Source of the DNA: RPQJ01 sp963731105
GTDB taxonomy: Bacteria; Pseudomonadota; Gammaproteobacteria; Steroidobacterales; Steroidobacteraceae
Length of the DNA stretch: 64,000 nucleotides
NCBI GenBank assembly: GCA_963731105.1
Contig: CAVSUM010000019.1
Coordinates: forward strand, 56,995 to 120,994
Reading direction: 5' to 3'
A program made the translations under genes and the position numbers. Shown here piece by piece: positions 16,636 to 26,561 of this stretch. Each line of letters begins with the position of its first letter. Position 1 is the first letter of the stretch. The notes below the pieces were generated by a model. That model worked only from the letters and a program-made list of their open reading frames with translations, was not told the DNA's origin and did not search any database.

Positions 16636-17091
16636 ATGTTTCGTGGCGCCAACAAAGTGACGCTCGACGCCAAGGGGCGGATGGCCATGCCTGCGCGATA
16701 CCGGGACACCCTGGTCGAGCGCAGCGAGGGCCGTCTGGTCGCGACCGTCGATCGCGCCGACCGGTGCCTGCTGATCTACCCGCTGCCGGACTGGGAAGAG
16801 ATCGAACGCAAGCTGATGCGACTGCCGACGCTGAATCCGCAGGTGCGGCGGCTGCAGCGGCTGATGGTCGGTCACGCGACCGAACTCGAACTCGACTCGC
16901 ACGGCCGGGTGCTGGTGCCGCCGAAGCTCCGCGAATACGCGAGCCTCACGCGCCAGGCGATGTTGATCGGGCAGGGCAGCCGCTTCGAGCTGTGGGACGA
17001 GCAGCACTGGAACGAGCGCCGCGACGCCTGGCTGCAAGTGGACGAGGAAACAGGCGAACTGCCGGCCGAGCTCGGCCAGCTGTCGCTGTAG
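16636..17091 (+). CDS. mraZ: Transcriptional regulator MraZ
   Basis: 151 residues starting MFRGANKVTLDAKGRMAMPAR, two tandem AbrB-like SpoVT domains each carrying the DxKGR/DSHGR signature (LDAKGR near 10-15, LDSHGR near 85). MraZ forms large rings and binds its own promoter boxes at 16587-16612, repressing the division and cell-wall operon. It is the first gene of the cluster, with rsmH nine bases on. Intact. Confidence 0.96.
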   Translation: MFRGANKVTLDAKGRMAMPARYRDTLVERSEGRLVATVDRADRCLLIYPLPDWEEIERKLMRLPTLNPQVRRLQRLMVGHATELELDSHGRVLVPPKLREYASLTRQAMLIGQGSRFELWDEQHWNERRDAWLQVDEETGELPAELGQLSL

Positions 17092-17100
17092 GCGCCGACG

Positions 17101-18030
17101 GTGGCGGAGCACACGCCGGTACTTCGCGACGAAGTGCTGGCCGGCCTCGCGATACGGCCCGAGGGGCGCTACTGCGACGCGACGTTCGGGCGCGGCGGAC
17201 ACACCGCCTCGATCCTCGGCGCGCTGGGGCCGGACGGGCGAGTGGTGGCGATCGACCGCGACCCGGATGCGATCCGGGCCGGGCAGCGGCGCTTCGCGGG
17301 GGAAACACGTCTCACGCTGGTACGGGGGTCGTTCGGCCCGCTCGAAGAGCGGGTGCGGGCGGCGGGCATCGAAGGGGAGCTGGACGGCGTGCTGCTGGAC
17401 CTCGGGGTCTCGTCGCCGCAGCTCGATGAGGCCGCGCGCGGTTTCAGTTTCATGCAGGACGGGCCGCTCGACATGCGGATGGACAACGAGGCGGGGCAGA
17501 GCGCGGCGCAGTGGCTGGCGAAGGCCGGCGAGCGCGAGCTCGGCGACGTCCTGCGCGAGCTCGGCGAGGAGCGCTTTGCCCGGCGCATCGCGCGGGCGAT
17601 CGTCGCGGCACGCGTCGTCGAGCCCATCGCGCGCACCGGCCAGCTCGCCGCGATCGTGGCAGCCGCCGTGCCGACGCGCGAGCCGGGCAAGCACCCCGCC
17701 ACGCGCGCGTTCCAGGCCATCCGCATCCACGTCAACCGCGAGCTCGAGCAGCTCGAGTCGGCGCTGCCGCAGGCCGTGCGGCTGCTCGCGCCGGGCGGCC
17801 GCCTGTGCGTGATCAGCTTCCACTCGCTCGAGGACCGCATCGCCAAGCGCTTCATCCGGCGCGAGGAGCAGGGCGATCCCGTGTACGCCGGCCTGCCGCA
17901 GGTGCCCCCGCACGCGCGGCCGCGCCTCAAGCGCGTCGGTGGCGCGATCGTCGCGGGCGAGGCCGAGGTGGCGTCCAACCCGCGTGCGCGCAGCGCCGTG
18001 CTGCGCATCGCCGAGAGGCTCGCCGCATGA
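17101..18030 (+). CDS. rsmH: 16S rRNA (cytosine(1402)-N4)-methyltransferase RsmH
   Basis: 309 residues from GTG 17101 (VAEHTPVLRDEVLAGLAIRPEG). The SAM-binding segment DATFGRGGHTASIL and LDLGVSSPQLDEAARGFSF are diagnostic, and FHSLEDRIAKRF lies in the C-terminal half. RsmH methylates N4 of C1402, partnering RsmI at the same nucleotide. It overlaps ftsL by four bases. The gene is intact and in its usual second place in the dcw cluster. Confidence 0.96.
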   Translation: MAEHTPVLRDEVLAGLAIRPEGRYCDATFGRGGHTASILGALGPDGRVVAIDRDPDAIRAGQRRFAGETRLTLVRGSFGPLEERVRAAGIEGELDGVLLDLGVSSPQLDEAARGFSFMQDGPLDMRMDNEAGQSAAQWLAKAGERELGDVLRELGEERFARRIARAIVAARVVEPIARTGQLAAIVAAAVPTREPGKHPATRAFQAIRIHVNRELEQLESALPQAVRLLAPGGRLCVISFHSLEDRIAKRFIRREEQGDPVYAGLPQVPPHARPRLKRVGGAIVAGEAEVASNPRARSAVLRIAERLAA

Positions 18031-18302
18031 GCACGATCGCCTGGCGCCTGTTCGTTGCGGCACTGTGGCTCGCGGTGCTCGGCTCGTCGCTCGGCGTGGT
18101 GTACGCCAAGCAGGAGGCGCGCAGCCGCTTCAACGAGCTGCAGCAGCTCGTCAAGGCGCGCGACGACCTCGACATCGAGTGGGGCCAGCTGCAGCTCGAG
18201 CAGAGCACGTGGGCCACGCACGGCCGCGTCGAGCGCCTCGCCCACGACGAGCTGCACATGGTCATCCCGCAGGCGAGCGACCTGCGCATCGTGCAGCCAT
18301 GA
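18027..18302 (+). CDS. ftsL: Cell division protein FtsL
   Basis: 91 residues: a short cytoplasmic tail, one membrane helix (about 8-26, LFVAALWLAVLGSSLGVVYA), then a heptad-patterned periplasmic coiled coil (KQEARSRFNELQQLVKARDDL). FtsL pairs with FtsB and FtsQ and activates FtsWI at the septum. It starts at ATG 18027 within the end of rsmH and overlaps ftsI by four bases. Sequence conservation is low in this family, so position and topology carry the call. Confidence 0.92.
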   Translation: MSTIAWRLFVAALWLAVLGSSLGVVYAKQEARSRFNELQQLVKARDDLDIEWGQLQLEQSTWATHGRVERLAHDELHMVIPQASDLRIVQP

Positions 18303-20029
18303 AGCACGGCAAGCAGCGCAGCGACGATTCCGGCCACCACGCGTGGCGGCACTGGTTCGTGGCCGGCGCGCTGGCGCTGTGCGGCGTCGCGCTGGTCGCG
18401 CGCGCCGTGTACCTGCAGGTCATCGACCAGGATTTCCTGGCGAAGCAGGGCGACGCGCGCATCCTGCGCGAGGCGAAGCTCTCCGCGAACCGCGGCATGA
18501 TCCTCGACCGCAACGGCGAGCCGCTCGCGGTCAGCACGCCGGTGGACACGGTGTGGGCCGACCCGCGCAAGCTGGCGCAGGTGCCGCAGGACTTCCCGCG
18601 CCTCGCCAAGGCGCTCGACCGCGACCCGCAGTGGCTCGCGCGCCGCGTCACCAGCAACCTCGACCGCGAATTCATCTACCTGGTGCGCCACATGCGCCCG
18701 CAGGACGCGGCGCGGGTCAGGGCGCTCGGCATCCCCGGCGTCGACACGCAGCGCGAGTATCGCCGCTACTACCCGGCCGGCGAGGTCACCGGCCACCTGC
18801 TCGGCTTCACCAACGTCGACGACGTCGGCCAGGAGGGCCTCGAGCTCGCGTTCGACCAGTGGCTCGGCGGCGAGCCGGGCCTGAAGCGCGTGATGCGCGA
18901 CAGCCTCGGCCGCACCATCGAGGACATCGAGCGCATCCGTGCGCCGCGCCCGGGCAAGGACCTCTACACCAGCATCGACCTGCGCGTGCAGTACCTCGCC
19001 TATCGCGAGCTGAAGGCGGCGGTGCAGGCGAACAACGCGCGTTCCGGCTCGGTCGTCGTGCTCGACATCGCCACCGGCGAAGTGCTGGCGATGGTCAACC
19101 AGCCGTCCTTCAACCCGAACGACCGCGAGCAGTACGCCGCGTCGCGCTATCGCAATCGCGCCACCAACGACTTCTTCGAGCCGGGCTCGAGCATCAAGCC
19201 GTTCGTGGTCGCCGCCGGCATGGGCACCGGCCGCTACCACCCGGACACGCTGATCGACACCGGCCCGGGCATGCTGCGCGTCGGCATCAAGACGGTGAAG
19301 GACAAGCACAACCTCGGCACCATCGACGTCACCACGGTGCTCGCCAAGTCGTCGAACGTCGGCGTCGCGAAGATCGCGCTGTCGCTCAAGCCGCAGGACA
19401 TGTGGAGCGCGTTCGACCAGTTCGGCTTCGGTCGCGTCACCGGCTCGGGCTTCCCGGGCGAGTCGGCCGGCATCCTCACCAGCGCCGACCACTGGCGCCC
19501 GATCGGCCAGGCGACGATGTCGTATGGCTACGGCCTCTCGGTGACGCCGCTGCAGCTCACGCAGGCGTACGCGGTGCTCGGCGCGGGCGGCGTGCGTCGC
19601 CCCGTGAGCCTGCGCAAGCTCGACGCCCCGCCGGAAGGCGAGAGTGTGTTCGACCAGAAGGTCATGCACGAGCTGGTGACCATGATGGAGGCCGTGACCA
19701 GCGACGCCGGCACCGCGCGGCGCGCGCGCGTGATGGGCTATCGCGTGGCCGGCAAGACCGGCACCGCGTGGAAGGCCTCCGAGACCGGCGGCTACTCCAC
19801 CAACAAGTACATGGCGGTGTTCGGCGGCGTGGTGCCGGCAAGCAACCCGCGTCTTGCGGCGCTGGTGGTGATCGACGAGCCGACCGGCGGCGCGTACTAC
19901 GGCGGCGAAGTCGCGGCGCCGGTGTTCTCGTCCGTGATGTCGGGCGCACTGCGCCTGCTCGCGATCCCGCCCGACGACTTGCAGCGCATGCCCGCCACGA
20001 CGCTGGTGCAGGCGCAGGATCCATGGTGA
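18299..20029 (+). CDS. ftsI: Septal peptidoglycan transpeptidase FtsI (PBP3)
   Basis: 576 residues. A membrane anchor at about 19-40 is followed by the pedestal domain starting ANRGMILDRNGEPLA and the penicillin-binding domain with active-site SSIK (297-300), SSN (351-353) and KTGT (486-489). It crosslinks septal peptidoglycan in complex with FtsW. All three catalytic motifs are intact. Its start overlaps the ftsL stop (ATGA), and murE follows directly. Confidence 0.97.
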   Translation: MKHGKQRSDDSGHHAWRHWFVAGALALCGVALVARAVYLQVIDQDFLAKQGDARILREAKLSANRGMILDRNGEPLAVSTPVDTVWADPRKLAQVPQDFPRLAKALDRDPQWLARRVTSNLDREFIYLVRHMRPQDAARVRALGIPGVDTQREYRRYYPAGEVTGHLLGFTNVDDVGQEGLELAFDQWLGGEPGLKRVMRDSLGRTIEDIERIRAPRPGKDLYTSIDLRVQYLAYRELKAAVQANNARSGSVVVLDIATGEVLAMVNQPSFNPNDREQYAASRYRNRATNDFFEPGSSIKPFVVAAGMGTGRYHPDTLIDTGPGMLRVGIKTVKDKHNLGTIDVTTVLAKSSNVGVAKIALSLKPQDMWSAFDQFGFGRVTGSGFPGESAGILTSADHWRPIGQATMSYGYGLSVTPLQLTQAYAVLGAGGVRRPVSLRKLDAPPEGESVFDQKVMHELVTMMEAVTSDAGTARRARVMGYRVAGKTGTAWKASETGGYSTNKYMAVFGGVVPASNPRLAALVVIDEPTGGAYYGGEVAAPVFSSVMSGALRLLAIPPDDLQRMPATTLVQAQDPW

Positions 20030-20049
20030 CCCGTGACGAGGACGCAGCG

Positions 20050-21573
20050 ATGAGCGCCGCGCCCGCGGAGGCCGGCGCGCGCACCTACGGGACGACGCTC
20101 GGGGCGCTACTCGACGGCATCGCTGCGCCGTCGCGCGACGTCGCCGTGAGCGGGCTCGCGCTCGACAGCCGGCACGTCACGCCGGGTGCGGCATTCCTCG
20201 CGTGCCCGGGCCGCACCGGACACGGCCTCGCGCATGTTGCCGCGGCGATCGCGAACGGCGCCACCGCGGTGTTGTGGGAGCCCTCGTCCGGCGTCGAGGC
20301 GCCGCTGCTGCCGCCACAGGTCGTCGTGCAGGCGGTCCCGGGCTTGCGCGCACTGGCCGGCGAACTCGCCGACCGCTTCTTCGAACGTCCCTCCGCCGAC
20401 CTCAGTGTCGCAGGCTTCACCGGCACCAACGGCAAGACCACCGGCGCCTACCTGCTCGCACAGGCCGCCGACCTCGTCGGCCGGCGCGGTGCGTATCTCG
20501 GCACGCTCGGCTTCGGCCGGCCGGGCGCACTGCGCGACGCCGGGCTGACCACGCCCGACGTGGTGAGCGTGCACCGCCGCCTCGCCGAGGCCCGCGATGC
20601 CGGTGCGAAGAGCATCGCCCTCGAGGTGTCGTCGCACGCGCTCGACCAGGAGCGCGTGGCGGCGGTGCGCTTCGACACGGCCGTGTTCACCAACCTCACC
20701 CGCGACCATCTCGACTATCACGGCACGCTCGAGGCGTACGGCGCGGCGAAGGCTCGCCTGTTCCGCCTGCCCGGCCTGCAGCGCGCGGTCGTCAACGTGC
20801 GCGACGACTTCGGTCGTCCGCTCGCGGCCGGGCTCGATCCCGGGCTCGAGCGCATCGTCTATTCCACCTCGAACGAGTTGTGGATCGAGCCGGGCGCGGA
20901 CTGGATCCGCCTGCCCGAGTTGCGGGCCACGACCGCGGGCCTGACGCTGCATGTGGAAAGCAGCTGGGGCGCGGGCACGCTGCGCTCGAAGCTGATGGGC
21001 GAGTTCAATGCCGAGAATCTGCTCGCCGTGCTCGGCGTGCTGCTCGGCTGGCGCGTGCCGCTGCAGCAGGCGCTGATCGCGCTCGCGACCTGCGTTGCGC
21101 CCCCGGGGCGCATGGAAGCTTTCGGCGGCGGCGCGCAACCGCTCGCGCTGGTCGACTACGCGCACTCGCCGGACGCGCTCGGCAAGGTGCTGGAGGCGGC
21201 CCGCGCCCATGCGCGCGGGCGGCTGTTCTGCGTGTTCGGTTGCGGCGGCGACCGCGATCCGGGCAAGCGGCCGCAGATGGGCGCGATCGCCGAGAGCCAT
21301 GCCGACGTCGTGGTCGTCACCGACGACAACCCGCGCACCGAGGATTCGCGCGCGATCCTCGAGCAGATCCTGGCCGGGATGCGCCAGCCCGATGGTGCGC
21401 ACGTCATCGCCGATCGCGCCGAGGCGATCCACTTCGCGCTCGCCGAGGCCGACGCCGGCGACGTCGTGGTGATCGCCGGCAAGGGCCATGAGGACTACCA
21501 GGTCGTCGGCACCGGGACGCACCCGTTCAGCGATCGCGCGGTGGTGCTCGACGCGCTGGGGGTGGCGGCATGA
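20050..21573 (+). CDS. murE: UDP-MurNAc-L-Ala-D-Glu:meso-diaminopimelate ligase MurE
   Basis: 507 residues from ATG 20050, chosen because GAGGA lies seven bases upstream; ATG 20023, overlapping ftsI, is the alternative. The P-loop GTNGKTT is at 125-131. The DDNPRTED segment contains the DNPR motif that selects meso-diaminopimelate rather than lysine. It adds the third residue of the stem peptide in the cytoplasm. It overlaps murF by four bases. Intact. Confidence 0.96.
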   Translation: MSAAPAEAGARTYGTTLGALLDGIAAPSRDVAVSGLALDSRHVTPGAAFLACPGRTGHGLAHVAAAIANGATAVLWEPSSGVEAPLLPPQVVVQAVPGLRALAGELADRFFERPSADLSVAGFTGTNGKTTGAYLLAQAADLVGRRGAYLGTLGFGRPGALRDAGLTTPDVVSVHRRLAEARDAGAKSIALEVSSHALDQERVAAVRFDTAVFTNLTRDHLDYHGTLEAYGAAKARLFRLPGLQRAVVNVRDDFGRPLAAGLDPGLERIVYSTSNELWIEPGADWIRLPELRATTAGLTLHVESSWGAGTLRSKLMGEFNAENLLAVLGVLLGWRVPLQQALIALATCVAPPGRMEAFGGGAQPLALVDYAHSPDALGKVLEAARAHARGRLFCVFGCGGDRDPGKRPQMGAIAESHADVVVVTDDNPRTEDSRAILEQILAGMRQPDGAHVIADRAEAIHFALAEADAGDVVVIAGKGHEDYQVVGTGTHPFSDRAVVLDALGVAA

Positions 21574-22944
21574 TGCGCAACCTCGCCGAGCTCGCCCGCG
21601 TGGCCGGTGGCACCCTGCACGGTGCCGATGCGACGTTCGGCACGGTGATGACCGATTCGCGCACGCTCGAGGGCGGCGCGTTGTTCGTGGCGCTGCGAGG
21701 CGAGCGCTTCGACGGCCACCAGTTCGTGCCCGAGGCGCTGGCGGGCGGCGCGGCAGGCGCGCTCGTCGAGCGCGAGGTGTCGGTGGCGCTGCCGCAGGTT
21801 CAGGTGCGCGACGCGCTCGCGGGCCTGACGGCCTTCGCCGCGGCGTGGCGCCGCGACTTCGCCGGCAAGGTGGTCGGCATCACGGGCAGCAACGGCAAGA
21901 CCACGGTCAAGGAGATGACCGGCTCGATCCTCGGCTGCGAAGGTCCGACGCTGGTGACGCGCGGCAACCTGAACAACCACATCGGCGTGCCGCTCACGCT
22001 GTGCCGGCTCGAGGCCGCGCACCGCTTCGCGGTGATCGAGATGGGCGCCAACCACCTGCACGAGATCGCGCAGCTCGCGGCGATCGGGCGGCCGGACGTG
22101 GGCCTGGTGATCAACGCCGGACCCGCGCACCTGGAGGGTTTCGGCGGCATCGAGGGCGTGGCCAGGGGCAAGGGCGAGATGTTCCAGGCGCTCGGCCCCG
22201 GGGGCACCGCCGTCATCAATGCCGACGACCGCTACGCCGCGCTGTGGCGGGGTCTCGCGCGCGACGCGGGACGCGTGCTCACCTTCGGCCTGCGCGAGGA
22301 GGCCGACTTCACGGCCCGCGACCTGCGCAGCAATGCGACCGCCGACGGCTTCGTCACCGAGTTCGAGCTGGTCGCGCCGTCCGGTCGCCGCGGCGTGACG
22401 CTGGCGCTCGCGGGCGAGCACAACGTGATGAACGCGCTGGCCGCGGCCGCCGCGGCGTACGGCGCCGGTGCGGGCCTCGACGCCATCGTCGAAGGGCTCG
22501 GCCGCATGCGCGCGGTCGCCGGCCGGCTCGAAGCCAAGCAGTTGCCGGGCGGCGCACGGCTGATCGACGACTCCTACAACGCCAACCCGGGCTCGGTGCG
22601 TGCGGGGCTGCGCGCGCTGGCCGGCCTGCCGGGACCGCACTGGCTGGTGCTCGGCGAGATGCGCGAGCTCGGTGCGGGATCGTCGGAGCTGCACGCCGAG
22701 GTCGGCGACTTCGCCCGGCAGTGCGGCATCGCGCGCCTGCTGGCGGTCGGCGACGACGCCACGGCACGCGGTCGAGTCGTTCGGCGCCGGCTCGACGTGG
22801 TTCGCGAACGTCGAGGAGCTGATCGCAGTGTTGCGCGCCGAGTTGCCGGCGGGCGCCACCGTGCTGGTCAAGGGGTCGCGCGCGAACCGCCTCGAGCGAG
22901 TCGCAGCGGCACTCGGCGCCGGCGTCGCGGGCGGAGGCCACTAG
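21570..22944 (+). CDS. murF: UDP-MurNAc-tripeptide:D-Ala-D-Ala ligase MurF (one frameshift in the sequence)
   Basis: Starts MMRNLAELARVAGG, with the ATP loop GSNGKTT at 106-112. The frame is normal to about residue 398 (AVGDDATA), then breaks near 22764. The family-like C-terminus (VESFGAGSTWFANVEELIAVL to VAGGGH) continues in another frame and stops at 22944, one base before mraY. Joined, the protein is about 457 residues, the normal length. MurF adds D-Ala-D-Ala to complete the pentapeptide and is essential, so a genuine null is implausible. I treat this as a one- or two-base sequence error in a real gene. Confidence 0.9.
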
Positions 22945-22945
22945 C

Positions 22946-24028
22946 ATGCTGCGCTACGTCGCCGAGTGGCTCGCCCAGTACTACTCGGGCTTCAACGTCT
23001 TCAGCTACCTGACGCTGCGCGCCATCCTCGCGGCGCTCACGGCGCTGGTCATCTCGTTCCTGGTCGGCCCGATGATGATCCGCAAGCTCGCCGAGCACCA
23101 GGTGGGCCAGCGGGTGCGCTCCGACGGCCCGCAGACGCACCTCAGCAAGGCCGGCACGCCGACCATGGGTGGCCTGCTGATCCTGGTGGCGATCGTCGTG
23201 GCGACGCTGCTGTGGGCCGATCTCGCCAACCGTTTCGTGTGGATCACGCTCGCGGTCACGGTTGCATTCGGCCTGATCGGCTTCTGGGACGATTACCTGA
23301 AGCTGGTGGTCGGCAACTCCCGCGGGCTGATCGCGCGCTACAAGTACTTCTGGCAGTCGGTGGCCGGCCTCGGCGCGGCGCTCGCGCTGTACCTGACCGC
23401 GAAGACGCCGATCGAGACCACGCTGATCGTGCCGTTCTTCAAGGACTTCGTGCTGCCGCTCGGGCCGTTCTTCCTCGTGCTCGCCTACCTGGTGATCGTG
23501 GGCTCGTCGAACGCGGTCAACCTGACCGACGGCCTCGACGGCCTGGCGATCATGCCCGCGGTGCTGGTGGCGGGCGCGCTCGGCGTGTTCGCGTACGCCT
23601 CGGGCAACGTCGTGTTCGCCAACTATCTCGCGATTCCCTACGTCGCGGGCAGCGGCGAGGTGCTGGTGTTCTGCACCGCGATCTTCGGCGCGGGCCTCGG
23701 CTTCCTCTGGTTCAACACCTACCCGGCGCAGGTGTTCATGGGCGACATCGGCGCGCTGGCGCTCGGCGCCGCGCTCGGCGTCGTCGCGGTGATCGTCCGC
23801 CAGGAGATCGTGCTGTTCATCATGGGCGGCGTGTTCGTCATGGAGACGGTGTCCGTCATCCTGCAGGTGGGCTCGTTCAAGCTGCGCGGCAAGCGCATCT
23901 TCCGCATGGCGCCCATCCACCACCACTTCGAACTGAAGGGCTGGGCCGAGCCGAAGGTGATCGTCCGCTTCTGGATCATCACCGTGATCCTGGTGCTGGT
24001 CGGCCTGGCGACCCTCAAGCTGCGATGA
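22946..24028 (+). CDS. mraY: Phospho-MurNAc-pentapeptide transferase MraY
   Basis: 360 residues, about ten membrane helices. Conserved pieces include KAGTPTMGGLLIL, FGLIGFWDDYLK with the Mg2+-binding DD pair, NLTDGLDGLAIMP, and the C-terminal HHHFELKGWAEPK loop. It makes lipid I by moving phospho-MurNAc-pentapeptide onto undecaprenyl phosphate at the inner membrane. The stop overlaps the murD start. Intact, despite the damaged end of murF immediately upstream. Confidence 0.97.
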   Translation: MLRYVAEWLAQYYSGFNVFSYLTLRAILAALTALVISFLVGPMMIRKLAEHQVGQRVRSDGPQTHLSKAGTPTMGGLLILVAIVVATLLWADLANRFVWITLAVTVAFGLIGFWDDYLKLVVGNSRGLIARYKYFWQSVAGLGAALALYLTAKTPIETTLIVPFFKDFVLPLGPFFLVLAYLVIVGSSNAVNLTDGLDGLAIMPAVLVAGALGVFAYASGNVVFANYLAIPYVAGSGEVLVFCTAIFGAGLGFLWFNTYPAQVFMGDIGALALGAALGVVAVIVRQEIVLFIMGGVFVMETVSVILQVGSFKLRGKRIFRMAPIHHHFELKGWAEPKVIVRFWIITVILVLVGLATLKLR

Positions 24029-25380
24029 ACCAGGCCAGCCACACCGCTGTTCCGCTCGCGGCCGGCCAGCGCGCGCTGGTGCTGGGCCTCGGCCGCACCG
24101 GGCTGTCGTGCGCGCGCTACCTGCACGGCAAGGGCCTGGCGGTGCGCGTTGCGGACACGCGTGCCGAGCCGCCCGGCAGCGCGGCATTGCGCGAGCAGGT
24201 GCCGCAGGCGGAGCTCGTCACCGGCACGTTCCAGGATGCGCTGCTCGACGACGTGGCGCAGGTCGTGATCTCGCCGGGCCTGTCGGTGCGCGAGCCGGTG
24301 GCGGTCGAGGCGCGGCGCCGTGGCCTGCCGGTGGTGGGCGACATCGAGCTGTTCGCGCACGAGGCGCAGGCGCCGATCGCTGCGATCACCGGCACCAACG
24401 GCAAGAGCACGGTGACTGCGCTGCTGGCCGAGCTCGCCAACGCGGGCGGGCGGCCCGCGATCGCCGGCGGCAACCTCGGCGAGCCGGCGCTCGACCTGCT
24501 GCAGGGTCCCGTGCCCAGCCTCTACGTGCTCGAGCTGTCGAGCTACCAGCTCGAGACCACGCATTCGCTGCGCACGGCCGTGGCCACGGTGCTGAACGTC
24601 ACGCCCGATCACCTCGATCGCTACGATTCGCTGGACGACTACGCGGCAGCCAAGGCGAGCATCTTCGACGGCTGCGACGTGGCGGTCGTCAATGCCGACG
24701 ACGCGCGGGTGCGCGCGATGCCGAGGGCCGGGCAGCGCGTGCTGTCGTTCAGCCTGCTCGATCCGTCCGCGGACTACTTCCTCGCGCGCGAACCCGAGCC
24801 GGTGCTTACCTGCCGCGGCGAGGCGCTCGCGCCGCTCGCGGCGCTCAGGCTGCAGGGCGAGCACAACGCCGCCAACGCGCTCGCCGCGCTCGCGATGTGC
24901 GAGGCGCTGGCGCTGCCGCGCGCGCCGGTGCTCGACGCGCTCGCGTCGTTCGGCGGCTTGCCGCACCGCACGCAGTGGGTGGCGGACGTCGGCGGCGTGC
25001 GCTACGTGAACGACTCGAAAGGCACCAACGTCGGCGCCACGATCGCCGCGGTCGCCGGCCTCGCCGGCCCGCTGGTGCTGATCGCCGGCGGCGACGGCAA
25101 GAACCAGGACTTCGGCGAGCTGCAGCCGGCGTGCCGCGGCAAGGTGCGGCACGTGGTGCTGATCGGTCGCGACGCACCGCGCCTCGCCGAGGCGTTCGCG
25201 GGCGTGTGCTCCACCGAGCGCGCGGCAGACATGCGCGCCGCAGTCGCCGCCGCCCGGGCCGCTGCCAGCGCCGGCGACACCGTGCTGCTCTCGCCGGCCT
25301 GCGCCAGCCTCGACATGTTCCGCGACTATGCGCACCGTGGCGACGAGTTCGCCGCCGCGGTCAGGAGCCTTGCCGGATGA
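24025..25380 (+). CDS. murD: UDP-MurNAc-L-alanine:D-glutamate ligase MurD
   Basis: 451 residues from ATG 24025 (MNQASHTAVPLAAGQRALVLGLGRTGLSCARYL). A Rossmann-like N-domain is followed by the ATP loop GTNGKSTVTALLAEL (about 122-136), LELSSYQLE, and NVTPDHLDRYDSLDDYAAAK. It adds D-glutamate to UDP-MurNAc-L-Ala. It overlaps mraY and ftsW by four bases each. Intact. Confidence 0.96.
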   Translation: MNQASHTAVPLAAGQRALVLGLGRTGLSCARYLHGKGLAVRVADTRAEPPGSAALREQVPQAELVTGTFQDALLDDVAQVVISPGLSVREPVAVEARRRGLPVVGDIELFAHEAQAPIAAITGTNGKSTVTALLAELANAGGRPAIAGGNLGEPALDLLQGPVPSLYVLELSSYQLETTHSLRTAVATVLNVTPDHLDRYDSLDDYAAAKASIFDGCDVAVVNADDARVRAMPRAGQRVLSFSLLDPSADYFLAREPEPVLTCRGEALAPLAALRLQGEHNAANALAALAMCEALALPRAPVLDALASFGGLPHRTQWVADVGGVRYVNDSKGTNVGATIAAVAGLAGPLVLIAGGDGKNQDFGELQPACRGKVRHVVLIGRDAPRLAEAFAGVCSTERAADMRAAVAAARAAASAGDTVLLSPACASLDMFRDYAHRGDEFAAAVRSLAG

Positions 25381-26561
25381 CCGCCGCGACGCTGTCCTAT
25401 GCCCGCTCGACCGGCCGGCCGCGCCGGCTGGTGCTCGATTCCTGGGTGATCGGCACGGTGGCCGCGCTGCTGCTGGTCGGGCTGGTGATGGTCGCGTCCG
25501 CGTCGATCGGCGTTGCCGAGCGCGAGACCGGTTCGGCGTTCTTCTATTTCGAGCGGCAGCTGATGTTCGTCGGCATGGGCCTGGTCGCGGCCATGCTCGC
25601 ACTCGCGATCCCGACCACGCTCTGGGAAAAGTACTCGATGGTGCTGCTCGGCGTCGCGATCGCGCTGCTGGTGCTGGTGCTGGTCCCCGGCATCGGCCAC
25701 GAGGTCAACGGCAGCCGCCGCTGGGTGCGTCTCGGCCTGATGAACTTCCAGGCGTCCGAGCTGGCGCGGGTGCTGCTGCTCACCTACGTGGCGAGCTACG
25801 CCGTGCGTCGCGCCGACGAGCTGCGCAGCGACTTCAAGGGCTTCATCAAGCCGGTGGCGGTGCTCGTCGGGGCGGCGGTGCTGCTGCTGCTGGAGCCGGA
25901 CTTCGGGGCGGCCACCGTGCTGCTCGCGACCGGCATCGTCGTGCTGTTCCTCGCCGGCGCGCGCATCACTCACCTGCTGGTGCCGGTCGTGCTCGGCGTG
26001 GCGGCGATGGGCGCGCTCGCGGTCACCTCGTCGTACCGCATGCGCCGCCTGATCGCGTTCCGCAATCCCTGGGAGGACCCGTTCGACAGCGGCTTCCAGC
26101 TGGTGCAGTCGCTGATCGCGATCGGGCGCGGCGAGTGGTTCGGCGTCGGCCTCGGCTCGAGCGTGCAGAAGCTGTTCTACCTGCCCGAGGCGCACACCGA
26201 CTTCGTGTTCGCGGTGCTGGCCGAGGAGTTCGGCTTCGTCGGCGTGGTGGTGGTGATGGCGTTGTTCGCGCTGCTCGCCGGACGCGCGCTCGCCATCTCA
26301 CGCAACGCAGCCCGCGCCGGACTGCAGTTCCAGTCGTACGTCGCGGCATCGATCGGCGTGTGGATCGGGCTGCAGGCGTTCGTGAACATCGGCGTGAACA
26401 TGGGCCTGCTGCCGACCAAGGGACTGACCCTGCCGCTGCTGTCGTACGGCGGCAGCAGCATGCTCGTGACGCTCGCCTGGCTCGGCGTGCTGCTGCGCGT
26501 GCACCACGAGACGCAGACCACCGGTCGCGCCGCCGTGTCGCGCGAGGAGCGCCGGCCGTGA
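25377..26561 (+). CDS. ftsW: Septal peptidoglycan polymerase FtsW
   Basis: 394 residues, a SEDS-family polytopic membrane protein. Family phrases include GSRRWVRLGLMNFQASELAR, the FRNPWEDPFDSGFQLVQSLIAIG loop with the catalytic Asp region, YLPEAHTDFVFAVLAEEFG, and LLPTKGLTLPLLSYGGSSM. FtsW polymerises glycan strands at the septum with FtsI. The start overlaps murD (ATGA) and the end overlaps murG (GTGA). Intact. Confidence 0.97.
   Translation: MTAATLSYARSTGRPRRLVLDSWVIGTVAALLLVGLVMVASASIGVAERETGSAFFYFERQLMFVGMGLVAAMLALAIPTTLWEKYSMVLLGVAIALLVLVLVPGIGHEVNGSRRWVRLGLMNFQASELARVLLLTYVASYAVRRADELRSDFKGFIKPVAVLVGAAVLLLLEPDFGAATVLLATGIVVLFLAGARITHLLVPVVLGVAAMGALAVTSSYRMRRLIAFRNPWEDPFDSGFQLVQSLIAIGRGEWFGVGLGSSVQKLFYLPEAHTDFVFAVLAEEFGFVGVVVVMALFALLAGRALAISRNAARAGLQFQSYVAASIGVWIGLQAFVNIGVNMGLLPTKGLTLPLLSYGGSSMLVTLAWLGVLLRVHHETQTTGRAAVSREERRP

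Noticed and set aside
22755..22775. Programmed ribosomal frameshift in murF
   Set aside because: No slippery heptamer, downstream pseudoknot or family precedent seen; many similar indels nearby make sequence error far more likely.
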